Source: Holdemania sp. Marseille-P2844
Lineage (GTDB): Bacteria > Bacillota_I > Bacilli_A > Erysipelotrichales > Erysipelotrichaceae
Length of the DNA stretch: 64,000 bases
Direction: 5' to 3'
Assembly (NCBI RefSeq): GCF_900120005.1
Contig: NZ_LT635451.1
Coordinates: forward strand, 62,001-126,000
Program-made: the position numbers and the translations under genes
Notes under the pieces: generated by a model
What the model saw: only the letters and a program-made list of their open reading frames with translations
The model's database searches: none
Told to the model about the DNA's origin: nothing
Shown here: positions 47,415 through 56,418 of the stretch, one piece after another
How positions within the stretch are numbered: position 1 is the stretch's first letter
How the letters are laid out: each line of letters begins with the position of its first letter

Positions 47415-48380
47415 ATGAAAACACTGGGTGAAAAAATCGCCGGGCTGCGGCAGGAGAAAAACATGACGCAGCAGGCGTTCGCGGACGTCATGGGCGTGAC
47501 CCGTCAGGCAATCTCGAATTGGGAGCGGGATAAGACGGAACCGGATGTCGCCGCGCTGAAGAAGATCGGACAGGTGTTCGGCGTCGATATGAACGAGCTG
47601 TTAACCGATATCCATCTTAAACGCAGGGAAGTCGATACACGGCCGTTAACCCGACTCTTTTTGGCGATTCTGGCGACTCATTTGGGATCGTTGCTCTGGT
47701 TGTGCGCCACGACGTCCACGATGAAGGAAGCGCTGAGCCGGTATGGCTTTCGGTTTGTCTTCGTGCTGATCGCGCTGTCGATCTATGCGGCGTTTACCTA
47801 TTGCATCCGCAGCCGCGATTTCTCGCTGTTGTCTGGTTATGATCCGCATGCGCCGTATGATCTGGATGTGATGGCGGACATGACGGCGGCGATGGCAACG
47901 ATGATTCTGACCGATACGCTGAGCTTTTCAATTCTGAGCTGTTTGTTGGAAGGGCAGCTTTCTGAATCTCTGTCGATGGTCTTGTTTGTGATGTACCTGG
48001 CAGGCTTTGTCCTGTCCATTCTCCTCGTTAATGTGAAATATAAGGACCGGATTTATCGGGATCCGGATTATCCCGACAAGATCCGCAGCGGGAATCGCAT
48101 TTCAATTTTCTTCGCCGCGACACTGATGGCGGGAGTGATGATTCTGATTCTTTCCGGCATGTTGGGCTGGGTGGGTCATAATTCCCCCAAAGCTGCATTT
48201 CAGGTCCTTCTTTTTCTGCCCTATATCCTGTTGAATGTCGTCTGGATGATGATTGAGCAGGATAAACTGCACCGGCTGATTGAGCGTGGTGAAATCTATC
48301 GCTTCGGCAAAAATACGCTGGGCGTGGCGGTGGCGGATGGAATTCTGCTGGGATTGATCCTGTTGATCAGCTGGGCTTAG
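47415..48380 (+). CDS. XRE-type HTH regulator with membrane domain
   Basis: A 321-residue protein from ATG 47415 after GAGGTGAAG. Residues 5-60 are a clear XRE helix-turn-helix (KIAGLRQEKNMTQQAFADVM, GVTRQAISNWERDKTEPDVA). After a linker come about six hydrophobic segments: RLFLAILATHLGSLLWLC, FVFVLIALSIYAAFTYC, ILTDTLSFSILSCLLEG, MVLFVMYLAGFVLSILLV, IFFAATLMAGVMILILSG and VAVADGILLGLILLISW. A DNA-binding domain tethered to the membrane suggests that it senses an envelope or membrane signal. It is divergent from the NRPS operon and could control it, but no direct evidence exists. Confidence 0.85.
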   Translation: MKTLGEKIAGLRQEKNMTQQAFADVMGVTRQAISNWERDKTEPDVAALKKIGQVFGVDMNELLTDIHLKRREVDTRPLTRLFLAILATHLGSLLWLCATTSTMKEALSRYGFRFVFVLIALSIYAAFTYCIRSRDFSLLSGYDPHAPYDLDVMADMTAAMATMILTDTLSFSILSCLLEGQLSESLSMVLFVMYLAGFVLSILLVNVKYKDRIYRDPDYPDKIRSGNRISIFFAATLMAGVMILILSGMLGWVGHNSPKAAFQVLLFLPYILLNVVWMMIEQDKLHRLIERGEIYRFGKNTLGVAVADGILLGLILLISWA

Positions 48381-48459
48381 CAGAGCGGGATGCGTTCAGC
48401 TTTCTGGAAATTCCAGAATCGTGGAGAATAAGGAAAGGTGATCATAACGAAGGGGCTGA

Positions 48460-48660
48460 AAAGGTCAGAAGGAATCGAATGATCAGCTCGTCATTGACTT
48501 TCCGGTTCCTTCTTCCATTCGTCAGCGCCTCAGCAAATTGGAAAAATACGGGCGGCAAGAAGATGTTTATTTCTACTTTGACAGCAGCGAGCGGCTGGAG
48601 AATGCGGTGAAAGATTATGTTGATGAAAGCGTGCTGACACAAGACAAAGAGAATGGTTGA
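48460..48660 (+). pseudogene. Remnant of a coding sequence, no start codon
   Basis: A 66-codon open stretch ending at TGA 48658-48660 encodes a plausible soluble sequence (VPSSIRQRLSKLEKYGRQED, then VYFYFDSSERLENAVKDYVD) but has an in-frame stop right before it and no ATG, GTG or ribosome site at its head. Composition and codon use look like a real protein of this genome, so I read it as the C-terminal remnant of a deleted gene. No family is recognised. Confidence 0.35.
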
Positions 48661-48879
48661 TTCAGAAATAGGGTTGGGAGGTTCGGATAGGCAAGAGATG
48701 ATTGATTTAATACGTGGGAAGCGACGATGCGGTTTTATGGCAGCGCTGATGGAAGGAAATTGACGATCCGCGATCAAAGTGAGAACGGGTTCAAGATTAA
48801 CAGACGCGATGAGGAATTAAGGATAAAAAGACGCTTAATTTATACCTGTGTAGGGAAAATGGATTTTTTTAGAAAAAGA

Positions 48880-48908
48880 TTGACAAATTATTTTGAAGAT
48901 TTTATAGT
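48880..48908 (+). promoter_or_regulatory. Promoter of the PTS/BglG operon
   Basis: Perfect TTGACA (48880-48885), 17-base spacer, TATAGT (48903-48908). The transcript starts just before the RAT element. Confidence 0.8.
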
Positions 48909-48922
48909 AGAGACACAGATAT

Positions 48923-48994
48923 CCAGAATTGTTACTGGGAACAGGCAAGATCAGTATCTGATGCGTTTTTTGCATCTGTTACTGATCTTTTTCT
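48923..48994 (+). promoter_or_regulatory. RAT antiterminator overlapping a terminator
   Basis: CCAGAATTGTTACTGGGAAC followed by AGGCAAGA (48923-48950) has the form of the BglG/LicT-type ribonucleic antiterminator. It overlaps the 5' arm of a strong terminator: AAGATCAGTA (48947-48956) with TACTGATCTT (48980-48989), inner helix GATGC/GCATC and a T run. The two structures exclude each other. Binding of the downstream BglG-family protein stabilises the RAT and lets polymerase pass. Confidence 0.9.
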
Positions 48995-49023
48995 ATGTCA
49001 GAAACGAAAGGGGCTGTTTTCTT

Positions 49024-49905
49024 ATGCAGGATCACTATGTGATAACAAAACTGATCAATAACAACGTGGTGTTTTCCACGGATGCCGGCGGCCGGGAAAT
49101 CATTGTGTTCGGCAAGGCTGTTGGATTTGGAAAGAAGCGTGGGGATAGCATCGACAATTCAAAAATCATCAAGGTTTTTGAACCTTCGGATACGAAGGAA
49201 AAGAATTTCCTGATGAATCTGGTTGAGTATATCGACCCGGTGTATATCGACATGGCCACGAAAATCATCGCTTTATTTGAATCCCGGCTGCATTGCAAGG
49301 TCAATGTGATGATGAATATCAGTCTCTCCGATCATATTCACAATGCCGTGCGGAACAAGCAGGAGGGCTTCCAGGTGCCGCTGGATATTCTTGAGGAAGT
49401 CAAGACGATGTATCCGCGGGAATTTCTGATTGCGAAAGAGGGACTGGATCTGATCGAGAAAGAAACCCGGACGACACTGGGGGAAGATGAAGCCGGCTAC
49501 ATTGTGCTGCATTATATCAATGCCCAGGGACAGCATTTCCGCAGCGACGCGAAGGTCAGACTTTTGTTTCAGGAGCGCGTGATTCAGGAAATCGAGCGGG
49601 AATACGGCGTGAAGCTGGATCATCTGTCGGTCTATTATTCCCGGTTTCTGACACATCTGAGCTTTCTGGCTGCCCGCCTGCATGACGGACAGTTATTGGA
49701 AGCTTCGCAGAGTACGCTGTACCCGCTGCTTGTGCAGAAATATCCACGCTTAGAAGCGTGTACGGAACTGATTGCCGGGATTATCTTAAACGAGTTTCAC
49801 ATGCCGGTGGGCGAGGAAGAAAAGGGATATCTGGCGCTGCACATCCACAATCTGCTTAAAAATTTGAAAATGGAGGAGAGTTCTGATGGAACAACGTTTA
49901 AATAA
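49024..49905 (+). CDS. BglG/LicT-family transcriptional antiterminator
   Basis: A 293-residue protein; ATG 49024 follows AAAGGGG and matches the family start. Residues 1-55 are the RNA-binding CAT domain (YVITKLINNNVVFSTDAGGR, then KAVGFGKKRGD). Two PTS-regulation domains follow, about 65-170 (ISLSDHIHNAV with its regulatory His, and LIEKETRTTLGEDEAGYIVL, HYIN) and 172-285 (VYYSRFLTHLSFLAARLHDG, GYLALHIHNLLK). Phosphorylation of these histidines by the PTS controls dimerisation. The RAT sites at 48923 and 51290 are its expected targets. Its 3' end overlaps the next gene by 20 bases, so the two are coupled. Confidence 0.95.
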   Translation: MQDHYVITKLINNNVVFSTDAGGREIIVFGKAVGFGKKRGDSIDNSKIIKVFEPSDTKEKNFLMNLVEYIDPVYIDMATKIIALFESRLHCKVNVMMNISLSDHIHNAVRNKQEGFQVPLDILEEVKTMYPREFLIAKEGLDLIEKETRTTLGEDEAGYIVLHYINAQGQHFRSDAKVRLLFQERVIQEIEREYGVKLDHLSVYYSRFLTHLSFLAARLHDGQLLEASQSTLYPLLVQKYPRLEACTELIAGIILNEFHMPVGEEEKGYLALHIHNLLKNLKMEESSDGTTFK

Positions 49906-50773
49906 GGATCAGTGTACCGGCTGCGGGAACTGCCTGACGGCCTGTCCGCTGGATTTGCTTCGCCTGTCGGCCCAGCATAACCGCCGCGGCGTGTGCTTCG
50001 TTGAAAATGTCGATCCTCAGCGCTGCATCGCTTGCCGGCGATGCGAGCTGATGTGTACGGCGGGAGCGATTGATTTTCTTGAAAACAATCAGCCTGTCAG
50101 CAATACTCTGATTGACAAGCAGGCAATCCCGCCGCATGCGGGTTGTTATCTTGGTTCGCTGACAAAAGCGTTGGCTGACGCGATCGAACAGTTGGGTGTG
50201 CGCGAGCAGGTGGTGATCTTTAAGAAGAAAGCCGCCGATGTCAATCTGAATTGCGAACTGCACGATTACGCGGACGAACAGTTTTATCAGGACGGTCTGG
50301 CCTATAAACGGGCGCATCCGGAAAAGCTGGTCATTTTGATTTGTTCCAGCAGCAAAGCGCCGTCCACCGCCCTGAACCAACAACGCTTCAACGCGCTGCG
50401 AGACGAGTCGGTTACAATCATCAATACCTTAAACTGGTTTGAGCGCGATGAAGCGGGACAGCTTATCGGCGGCGGATCGCGGATGCTTGAACAGCTGCGC
50501 GACTTAGGTTACGCTTCCTATCTGGCCCGCGGCAGCGTGCGCTCGCCCGAAGCGATAGGACGGCTGACGCAAAGCTTACGTAAGGCGTTGATGCTGCAGC
50601 GGCAAAACCGGCCGTTTGCGGTTGTAGAGATTGTCTTTCCCTGCTTTTACCGTCTGGCAGGCCGCCCGCAGCGGTGGATGAGCGCTCAGGAAATTGAACC
50701 GCTGCGTCAATGGTTCGCAAGCAAAATTGAGCCGGAATATCCGGAAGAAATTCTCAAAGAAGGAAAGGAGTAG
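49886..50773 (+). CDS. Ferredoxin fused to a degenerate KorB-like domain
   Basis: A 295-residue protein from ATG 49886 after AATGGAGGAG. The first 60 residues are an eight-cysteine, two-cluster ferredoxin (CTGCGNCLTACPLDLL and CIACRRCELMCTAGAI). Residues 85-295 follow the beta subunit of 2-oxoacid:ferredoxin oxidoreductases: AGCYLGSLTKALADAIEQLG and VREQVV match P-G-C-G-H-x6-A-I-x-E-L-G-I-R-E, and FAVVEIVFPCF matches F-V-E-V-L-S-P-C. The thiamine diphosphate motif G-D-G-D is replaced by ICSSSKAPS, so cofactor binding is unlikely. No alpha or gamma subunit gene is near. It sits between antiterminator and IIA genes of a sugar PTS, where an iron-sulfur protein is unexpected; a redox sensor role is one idea. 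Confidence 0.75.
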   Translation: MEQRLNKDQCTGCGNCLTACPLDLLRLSAQHNRRGVCFVENVDPQRCIACRRCELMCTAGAIDFLENNQPVSNTLIDKQAIPPHAGCYLGSLTKALADAIEQLGVREQVVIFKKKAADVNLNCELHDYADEQFYQDGLAYKRAHPEKLVILICSSSKAPSTALNQQRFNALRDESVTIINTLNWFERDEAGQLIGGGSRMLEQLRDLGYASYLARGSVRSPEAIGRLTQSLRKALMLQRQNRPFAVVEIVFPCFYRLAGRPQRWMSAQEIEPLRQWFASKIEPEYPEEILKEGKE

Positions 50774-50777
50774 AACG

Positions 50778-51266
50778 ATGGGATTATTTAAACAGGGCCG
50801 GCGGACGGCGGCCCGCTTGATCGTCAAAGCGCCGGTTTCCGGCGAAGTGAAACCGCTGGCCAGCCTGAACGACGGCGTGTTTTCAGAAGCGCTGCTGGGA
50901 CCGGGCTGCGTTATCCAGCCGGGTGAAGACGAACTGACCGCGCCGTTTGCGGGCGAGGTTGTCATGGTGGCGGCGACGAAGCACGCGATCGGGTTGATGA
51001 GCGATGAGGGCGTCGAGCTGATGCTGCACGTCGGTCTGGACACCGTCAATCTCAACGGCGAAGGCTTTCAGGTGGAAGTCCAGCCGAAGATGCACGTGCA
51101 GGCGGGGGAGCGGCTGATGCGCTTTTCACGCGAACAGATTCAGGCTGCCGGCTATCCGGACGGCGTTGTGATGATCGTTACCAACGCCCGTTTGTTCAAA
51201 CAGGTTGAAACACTGAAGGAGGGGATGATCAAAGCCCAGGAAAATTTATTATCCGTATCGAAGTAA
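50778..51266 (+). CDS. PTS glucose-family IIA component
   Basis: A 162-residue protein starting at ATG 50778 after AAGGAGTAG. It has the glucose-type IIA (Crr) fold: LIVKAPVSGEVKPLASLNDG, VFSEALLGPGCVIQPGEDEL, FAGEVVMVAATKHAIGLMSD and the phospho-acceptor His in VELMLHVGLDTVNLNGEGF. The first His in K-H-A-I-G-L is the partner residue of the active site. It takes phosphate from HPr and passes it to the IIB domain of the protein encoded downstream. The N-terminal extension (GLFKQGRRTAARL) is short and basic, perhaps a membrane contact. Confidence 0.95.
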   Translation: MGLFKQGRRTAARLIVKAPVSGEVKPLASLNDGVFSEALLGPGCVIQPGEDELTAPFAGEVVMVAATKHAIGLMSDEGVELMLHVGLDTVNLNGEGFQVEVQPKMHVQAGERLMRFSREQIQAAGYPDGVVMIVTNARLFKQVETLKEGMIKAQENLLSVSK

Positions 51267-51289
51267 TTCACATCCACGAATCCCGATAA

Positions 51290-51325
51290 CCAGAATTGTT
51301 ACTCACGCGGGCAAGATCAGTATCC
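51290..51325 (+). promoter_or_regulatory. Second RAT-like site between IIA and IIBC
   Basis: CCAGAATTGTTACTCACGCG and then GGCAAGATCAGTATC repeat the first RAT nearly word for word (identical over CCAGAATTGTTACT and GGCAAGATCAGTATC), but the following sequence no longer forms a good terminator: only ATCCGAT/ATCCGGG-like pairing and no T run. It may be a decayed or reduced internal switch. Confidence 0.65.
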
Positions 51326-51391
51326 GATTCATTTTCCCATCCGGGCTTAGAGTGAACGTTATTAAATCATATTAAAATAAGGAGAATGAAG

Positions 51392-52777
51392 ATGAAAGAA
51401 CTTGCAAAACAATGCATCGAACACGTCGGCGGCGCTGCCAATATTCAAGCCGTCTCCCATTGCGCGACCCGGCTGCGGCTGACGCTGCGGGATCAAAGTC
51501 AGGTGAATGAAGCGGCGTTGACTGCTTTGCCGGAAGTCATCAAGGTGATGCAGGTCGGAGCGCAGACGCAGATCATTATCGGCAGCGACGCTCCGGAATT
51601 GTACGGCGTGGTCAGCCAGCTGGTCGAGCAGGCCCAGAGTGAAGCCCCGGCCAAGTCCGCGGAAGCGGCAGAAAAACAGCCGGTGGCGAAGAATAAAAAG
51701 AAGGCGGCTGCGGGGAAATTCTTCGATGCCTGCAGCAGCATGTTTACTCCGCTGGTGCCGGCGTTTACGGCAGCCGGGATGATCAAGGCTGTGCTGGCGA
51801 TTCTCGTAGCTGTTTTCGGACTGGCGAAAACCTCGCAGGAATACATCATTATCAATTATGTTTCCGATACGATTTTCTACTTCCTGCCGATTTATTTAGG
51901 CGTCACCGCCGCTTCTTATTTTGGCTGCAACAAATATATTGCGGCCGCCGTCACGGCCATGTTTGTGCATCCGGCCTATGTCGGTCTGGTTTCTGCAGGC
52001 GAGGCCGTTGCGTTTTTCGGCATGCCGGTCGTTCTGTATAATTATTCCTCGACCGTCTTTCCGACGATTCTGACCGTCTGGTTCATGGCGTATGTCGAAC
52101 GGTTTGCACGCAAGGTTTCACCCAAGGTCGTCAAAGCGATCATGGAGCCGATGCTGACGCTGCTGATCACCTTTCCGGTGGGCCTGTTAATCCTCGGTCC
52201 GATCGGCGCGGTTCTCGGCGAGGTCTTAATGCAGATCTTCGCGGCGATCGACGCTTCCGTCCCATTCTTAGTTCCGATGATCGTCGGCGCCGTTTCGCCG
52301 TTTCTGGTCTTTGTCGGCATGCACCGGGCAGTCGGTACGCTGGAAACGATGCAGATCGCTCAGATGGGTTTTAGCTCGCTGTTAGGCACAGGCATGTTGG
52401 CAAGCAACATCGCGCAGGGAGCGTCCACACTGGTGCTGTCATTGAAGTCGAAGGATGAAAAGGTAAAGCCGCTGGCCTTTACCGCCGGCGTGACCGCGTT
52501 GTGCGGAATTACGGAACCGGCGCTGTACGGGTTTACCGCTAAAAATAAGAAGTCGTTGATCGCGACGGTCATCGGCGGAGGCGTCGGCGGCTTCTATGCC
52601 GGCATCACGCATGTCGTTCGCTTCGCCAAGGGCGCTCCGGGTTTGCCAACCTTGCCGGTTTTCATCAGTCTGGATAATCCGATGAATTTGATCAATGCCT
52701 GCATCACAGTGCTGATCGCCTTCGCGGTGGCCTTCATCGCGGCATGGATGATGATCAAGCCGGAGGAGATCCAGTAA
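51392..52777 (+). CDS. PTS glucose-family IIBC permease
   Basis: A 461-residue membrane enzyme; ATG 51392 is preferred over 51386 because AAGGAGA lies too close to the latter. The IIB domain (1-85) carries the phospho-cysteine in VSHCATRLRLTLRD. After a linker rich in Ala and Lys comes IIC (about 110-455) with about ten helices and the substrate motif region ALCGITEPALYGFTAK (G-I-T-E-P). It belongs to the trehalose/sucrose/beta-glucoside branch, which uses a separate IIA such as the one encoded upstream. The sugar is unknown; no hydrolase is in the operon. It imports and phosphorylates the sugar. Confidence 0.93.
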   Translation: MKELAKQCIEHVGGAANIQAVSHCATRLRLTLRDQSQVNEAALTALPEVIKVMQVGAQTQIIIGSDAPELYGVVSQLVEQAQSEAPAKSAEAAEKQPVAKNKKKAAAGKFFDACSSMFTPLVPAFTAAGMIKAVLAILVAVFGLAKTSQEYIIINYVSDTIFYFLPIYLGVTAASYFGCNKYIAAAVTAMFVHPAYVGLVSAGEAVAFFGMPVVLYNYSSTVFPTILTVWFMAYVERFARKVSPKVVKAIMEPMLTLLITFPVGLLILGPIGAVLGEVLMQIFAAIDASVPFLVPMIVGAVSPFLVFVGMHRAVGTLETMQIAQMGFSSLLGTGMLASNIAQGASTLVLSLKSKDEKVKPLAFTAGVTALCGITEPALYGFTAKNKKSLIATVIGGGVGGFYAGITHVVRFAKGAPGLPTLPVFISLDNPMNLINACITVLIAFAVAFIAAWMMIKPEEIQ

Positions 52778-52810
52778 CCCGCCGACTGAATAAGCAAAAA
52801 GGGAAATAAG

Positions 52811-52842
52811 GGAAGTCTGAGGAAAAACGGACTTCCTTTTTT
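52811..52842 (+). terminator. Terminator of the PTS operon
   Basis: GGAAGTC (52811-52817) pairs with GACTTCC (52830-52836), then six T. Confidence 0.88.
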
Positions 52843-53003
52843 GTCTCTGCGTTTCAGCGGCAGAAGCCACAGTTTTATGGGACTATCGAAAAGAATGATC
52901 CCAGATATAAAATAAGGATAGCGAACAGCTAGGTTTATCTTGGAAAGACAGGGGGAAAGTGAAGGAAACGGAACTGAATTTCCAGGGTTTTATGAACGAA
53001 AGC

Positions 53004-53032
53004 TTGTGCTGAAAAACAAACTGGGTTATAAT
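53004..53032 (+). promoter_or_regulatory. Promoter of the pyr operon
   Basis: TTGTGC (53004-53009), 17-base spacer, perfect TATAAT (53027-53032). It gives a leader of about 125 bases before pyrB. Confidence 0.8.
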
Positions 53033-53066
53033 ATTCATGGCTTTAATTTAGTGCAGCGACACTAAG

Positions 53067-53145
53067 AAGGCATACACAAATTTTAAGATGAATCTGCGTT
53101 CTTTTCGTGTAACCTTCAAAAGCCTGTTTTTGAAGGCTTTTTTTT
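53067..53145 (+). promoter_or_regulatory. Transcription attenuator of the pyr operon
   Basis: A perfect 9-bp terminator stem CCTTCAAAA (53113-53121)/TTTTGAAGG (53128-53136), loop GCCTGT, followed by eight T. An alternative helix pairs AAGG (53067-53070) and TACAC (53073-53077) with CCTT (53113-53116) and GTGTA (53107-53111) and would break the terminator. The usual PyrR-binding loop is not seen. A short frame from ATG 53088 runs through the terminator in frame with pyrB, so coupling to translation is also possible. Confidence 0.75.
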
Positions 53146-53165
53146 ACAGAAACGGAGGATTCCTG

Positions 53166-54041
53166 ATGAACGATCTATACCAACTCAGCTCTCTTTCTAC
53201 CGATGAGATTCAGCACATTCTCGATGTTGCCGAACAATGCCGCCAGGGCCAGTTCATCGACAGCGAGAAAGGAAAAATCGTTGCCAACCTGTTTTTTGAA
53301 CCATCTACCCGAACCCAGTACAGCTTCAATACCGCCGAGGAAAAACTGGGGATGAAGGTGATCAACTTCAACGCTCAGGCCTCTTCGATGCAGAAGGGCG
53401 AAAGCTTCTACGATACGGTCAAAACGTTTGAGAGCTTCGGCCTGGACGCCGTGGTCATCCGCGACCGGCAGGATGAATACTACAAGCAGCTGCAGGGCCG
53501 GATCAACATTCCGATCCTCAACGCCGGCGACGGCAAGAAAGACCACCCGACCCAGTCGCTGCTCGATTTGATGACGATCCGTCAGGAGTTCGGTCATTTT
53601 GACGGCTTGAAAATCGCGATTGTCGGCGATATAAAATACTCCCGCGTCGCCCATACCAACATCGAGGTTATGCAGCGCTTGGGCATGCAATGCTTCATCA
53701 GCGGACCGGAGGAATACCGCGATCCGCAGTACGATTACATTGATTTCGATCAGGCGGTCAAGGATATGGATGTGATCATGCTGCTGCGGGTGCAGCACGA
53801 ACGGCATGAACAGGCGATGTCCCTGACTCAACAAGAATACCATGCGCGCTACGGTCTGACCTTGGAGCGGGTGAAAGCGATGAAGGACACCGCGATCATC
53901 ATGCACCCGGCGCCGTTTAACCGCGGCGTGGAAATTGCCGATGAGGTCGTAGAATGCGAAAAATCCCGCATCTTCAAACAGATCAACAACGGCGTATTCG
54001 TGCGCATGGCGGTGCTGAAACGCGCAATGGAGGGACGATAA
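53166..54041 (+). CDS. pyrB: Aspartate carbamoyltransferase, catalytic chain
   Basis: A 291-residue enzyme joining carbamoyl phosphate and aspartate, the first committed step of pyrimidine synthesis. ATG 53166 follows GGAGG; the frame is open to 53088 but that part overlaps the attenuator. Motifs: carbamoyl-phosphate site FFEPSTRTQYSF, DRQDEYY region, GDGKKDHPTQSLLDL, GDIKYSRVAHTN and the aspartate loop region LLRVQHERHE, with HPAPFNRGVE near the end. No regulatory chain gene (pyrI) follows, so it is the simple Bacillus-like form. It is the first gene of an eight-gene operon, ending right at the pyrC start (TAA-ATG). Confidence 0.96.
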   Translation: MNDLYQLSSLSTDEIQHILDVAEQCRQGQFIDSEKGKIVANLFFEPSTRTQYSFNTAEEKLGMKVINFNAQASSMQKGESFYDTVKTFESFGLDAVVIRDRQDEYYKQLQGRINIPILNAGDGKKDHPTQSLLDLMTIRQEFGHFDGLKIAIVGDIKYSRVAHTNIEVMQRLGMQCFISGPEEYRDPQYDYIDFDQAVKDMDVIMLLRVQHERHEQAMSLTQQEYHARYGLTLERVKAMKDTAIIMHPAPFNRGVEIADEVVECEKSRIFKQINNGVFVRMAVLKRAMEGR

Positions 54042-55328
54042 ATGAGTTTTTTAATGCAGAACGGCGAGGTGCTCTACCGCGGCAAGGTCCGCAAAATGGA
54101 CGTCCTGGTTGACGATCTGGGCCGGGTCACGGCTGCGGATCAGATCGATCTGACGGCGGAGGACGTGGACGAGGTGATCGACGCGTCAAGCCTGCTGATC
54201 GCACCGGGGCTGATCGATCCGCATGTGCATCTGCGCGAGCCGGGCTTTGAATACAAGGAAACAATCGCTTCCGGTACCGCAGCTGCGGCCAAGGGCGGCT
54301 ACACGACGATCATGGCAATGCCCAACCTCAATCCGGTACCGGACTCGCTCGAACACTTAAAGGTGCAGCAGGACCGGATCCGCTACAACGCAAAAATCCA
54401 GGTCATTCCCTATGCCGCCATCACTCAGGGGCAGAAGGGCGTCGGCGAGCTGGTCGATTTCTACGCGCTGGCCTCGGAGGTGATCGCCTTCTCCGACGAC
54501 GGCAAGGGCGTGCAGGAAGAAGCGATGATGCGCGAAGCGATGTTAGCGGCCAGGCGCAACAACTGCCTGATCGTTGCGCATTGCGAGGATGAAAGCCTGA
54601 TCGCCAAGGGCGCCTGCATCCATGCGGGCCGCAAGGCGGAGGAACTCGGCTTGATTGGCATCAGCAGCGCCAGCGAATACCAACAGATCGAACGCGATCT
54701 CAGACTGGCGGAGGAAACCGGCTGTCAATATCATATCTGCCACATCTCGTGTAAGGAATCCGTCGAGCTGGTCCGCCAGGCGAAACAGCGCGGCGTCCAA
54801 GTCAGCTGCGAGGTCACGCCGCATCACCTGTTATTGTGCGAGGACGACATCAGCGCCGACGACGGCCGCTTCAAGATGAATCCGCCGCTGCGCACTAAGG
54901 CCGATCAGGAAGCGCTGATCGCGGGCATTCAGGACGGCACGATCGACATGATCGCAACCGACCACGCGCCGCACAGCGCCGAGGAAAAAGCGAAGGGTCT
55001 GCAGGGCAGCGCAATGGGCATCGTCGGCCTTGAAACCGCGTTTGAGCTGATCTACACCTATCTTGTCCGCACCGGCAAGATCACGCTGGAGAAGTGCTTT
55101 GAGTTAATGAGCTACAACTGCGCCGACATCTTCGGCATCGAGGGCGGCGAAATCATCAACTTTGAAAAGGCCAATCTGGCTGTCTTCAACTTAAATCAAC
55201 GCGAAAAAATCAATCCGAAAACCTTTGTCTCCCAAGGCAAAAGCACACCGTTTGAAGGCTGGTGGGCGATGGGCCGCTGCGTGATGACGGTGGCGGACGG
55301 ACAGATCGTGTATAGAGAGGGGCTATAA
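54042..55328 (+). CDS. pyrC: Dihydroorotase
   Basis: A 428-residue zinc amidohydrolase that closes carbamoyl aspartate to dihydroorotate. Metal ligands are seen in IDPHVHLREPGFEYKE, the His in VAHCEDESL and YHICHISCKES, and Asp in IATDHAPHSAEEK. NPPLRTKADQEAL is the substrate-side stretch. It is of the type I (Bacillus PyrC) class. The ATG at 54042 directly follows the pyrB stop, and carA begins three bases after its end. Activity takes place in the cytoplasm, second step after pyrB in the pathway. Confidence 0.96.
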   Translation: MSFLMQNGEVLYRGKVRKMDVLVDDLGRVTAADQIDLTAEDVDEVIDASSLLIAPGLIDPHVHLREPGFEYKETIASGTAAAAKGGYTTIMAMPNLNPVPDSLEHLKVQQDRIRYNAKIQVIPYAAITQGQKGVGELVDFYALASEVIAFSDDGKGVQEEAMMREAMLAARRNNCLIVAHCEDESLIAKGACIHAGRKAEELGLIGISSASEYQQIERDLRLAEETGCQYHICHISCKESVELVRQAKQRGVQVSCEVTPHHLLLCEDDISADDGRFKMNPPLRTKADQEALIAGIQDGTIDMIATDHAPHSAEEKAKGLQGSAMGIVGLETAFELIYTYLVRTGKITLEKCFELMSYNCADIFGIEGGEIINFEKANLAVFNLNQREKINPKTFVSQGKSTPFEGWWAMGRCVMTVADGQIVYREGL

Positions 55329-55331
55329 ATA

Positions 55332-56417
<1,086 letters not shown>

Positions 56418-56418
56418 G

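Larger units (their letters stand above)
48661..49023 (+). other. Leader region of the PTS operon
   Basis: The stretch between the gene remnant and the antiterminator start is open in one frame (from 48727), but that frame crosses a promoter, an RAT sequence and a terminator, so it is not coding. It holds the promoter at 48880-48908 and the RAT/terminator switch at 48923-48994. Confidence 0.7.

Noticed and set aside
48727-49023. N-terminal extension of the BglG-family protein
   Set aside because: The extended frame runs across a TTGACA/TATAGT promoter, the RAT and its terminator, and the family start with a good ribosome site is at 49024.
53088-53165. Longer PyrB with 26 extra residues
   Set aside because: PyrB homologues begin near 53166, where GGAGG is well spaced; the extra frame overlaps the attenuator and lacks a ribosome site. 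I keep it only as a possible leader frame.
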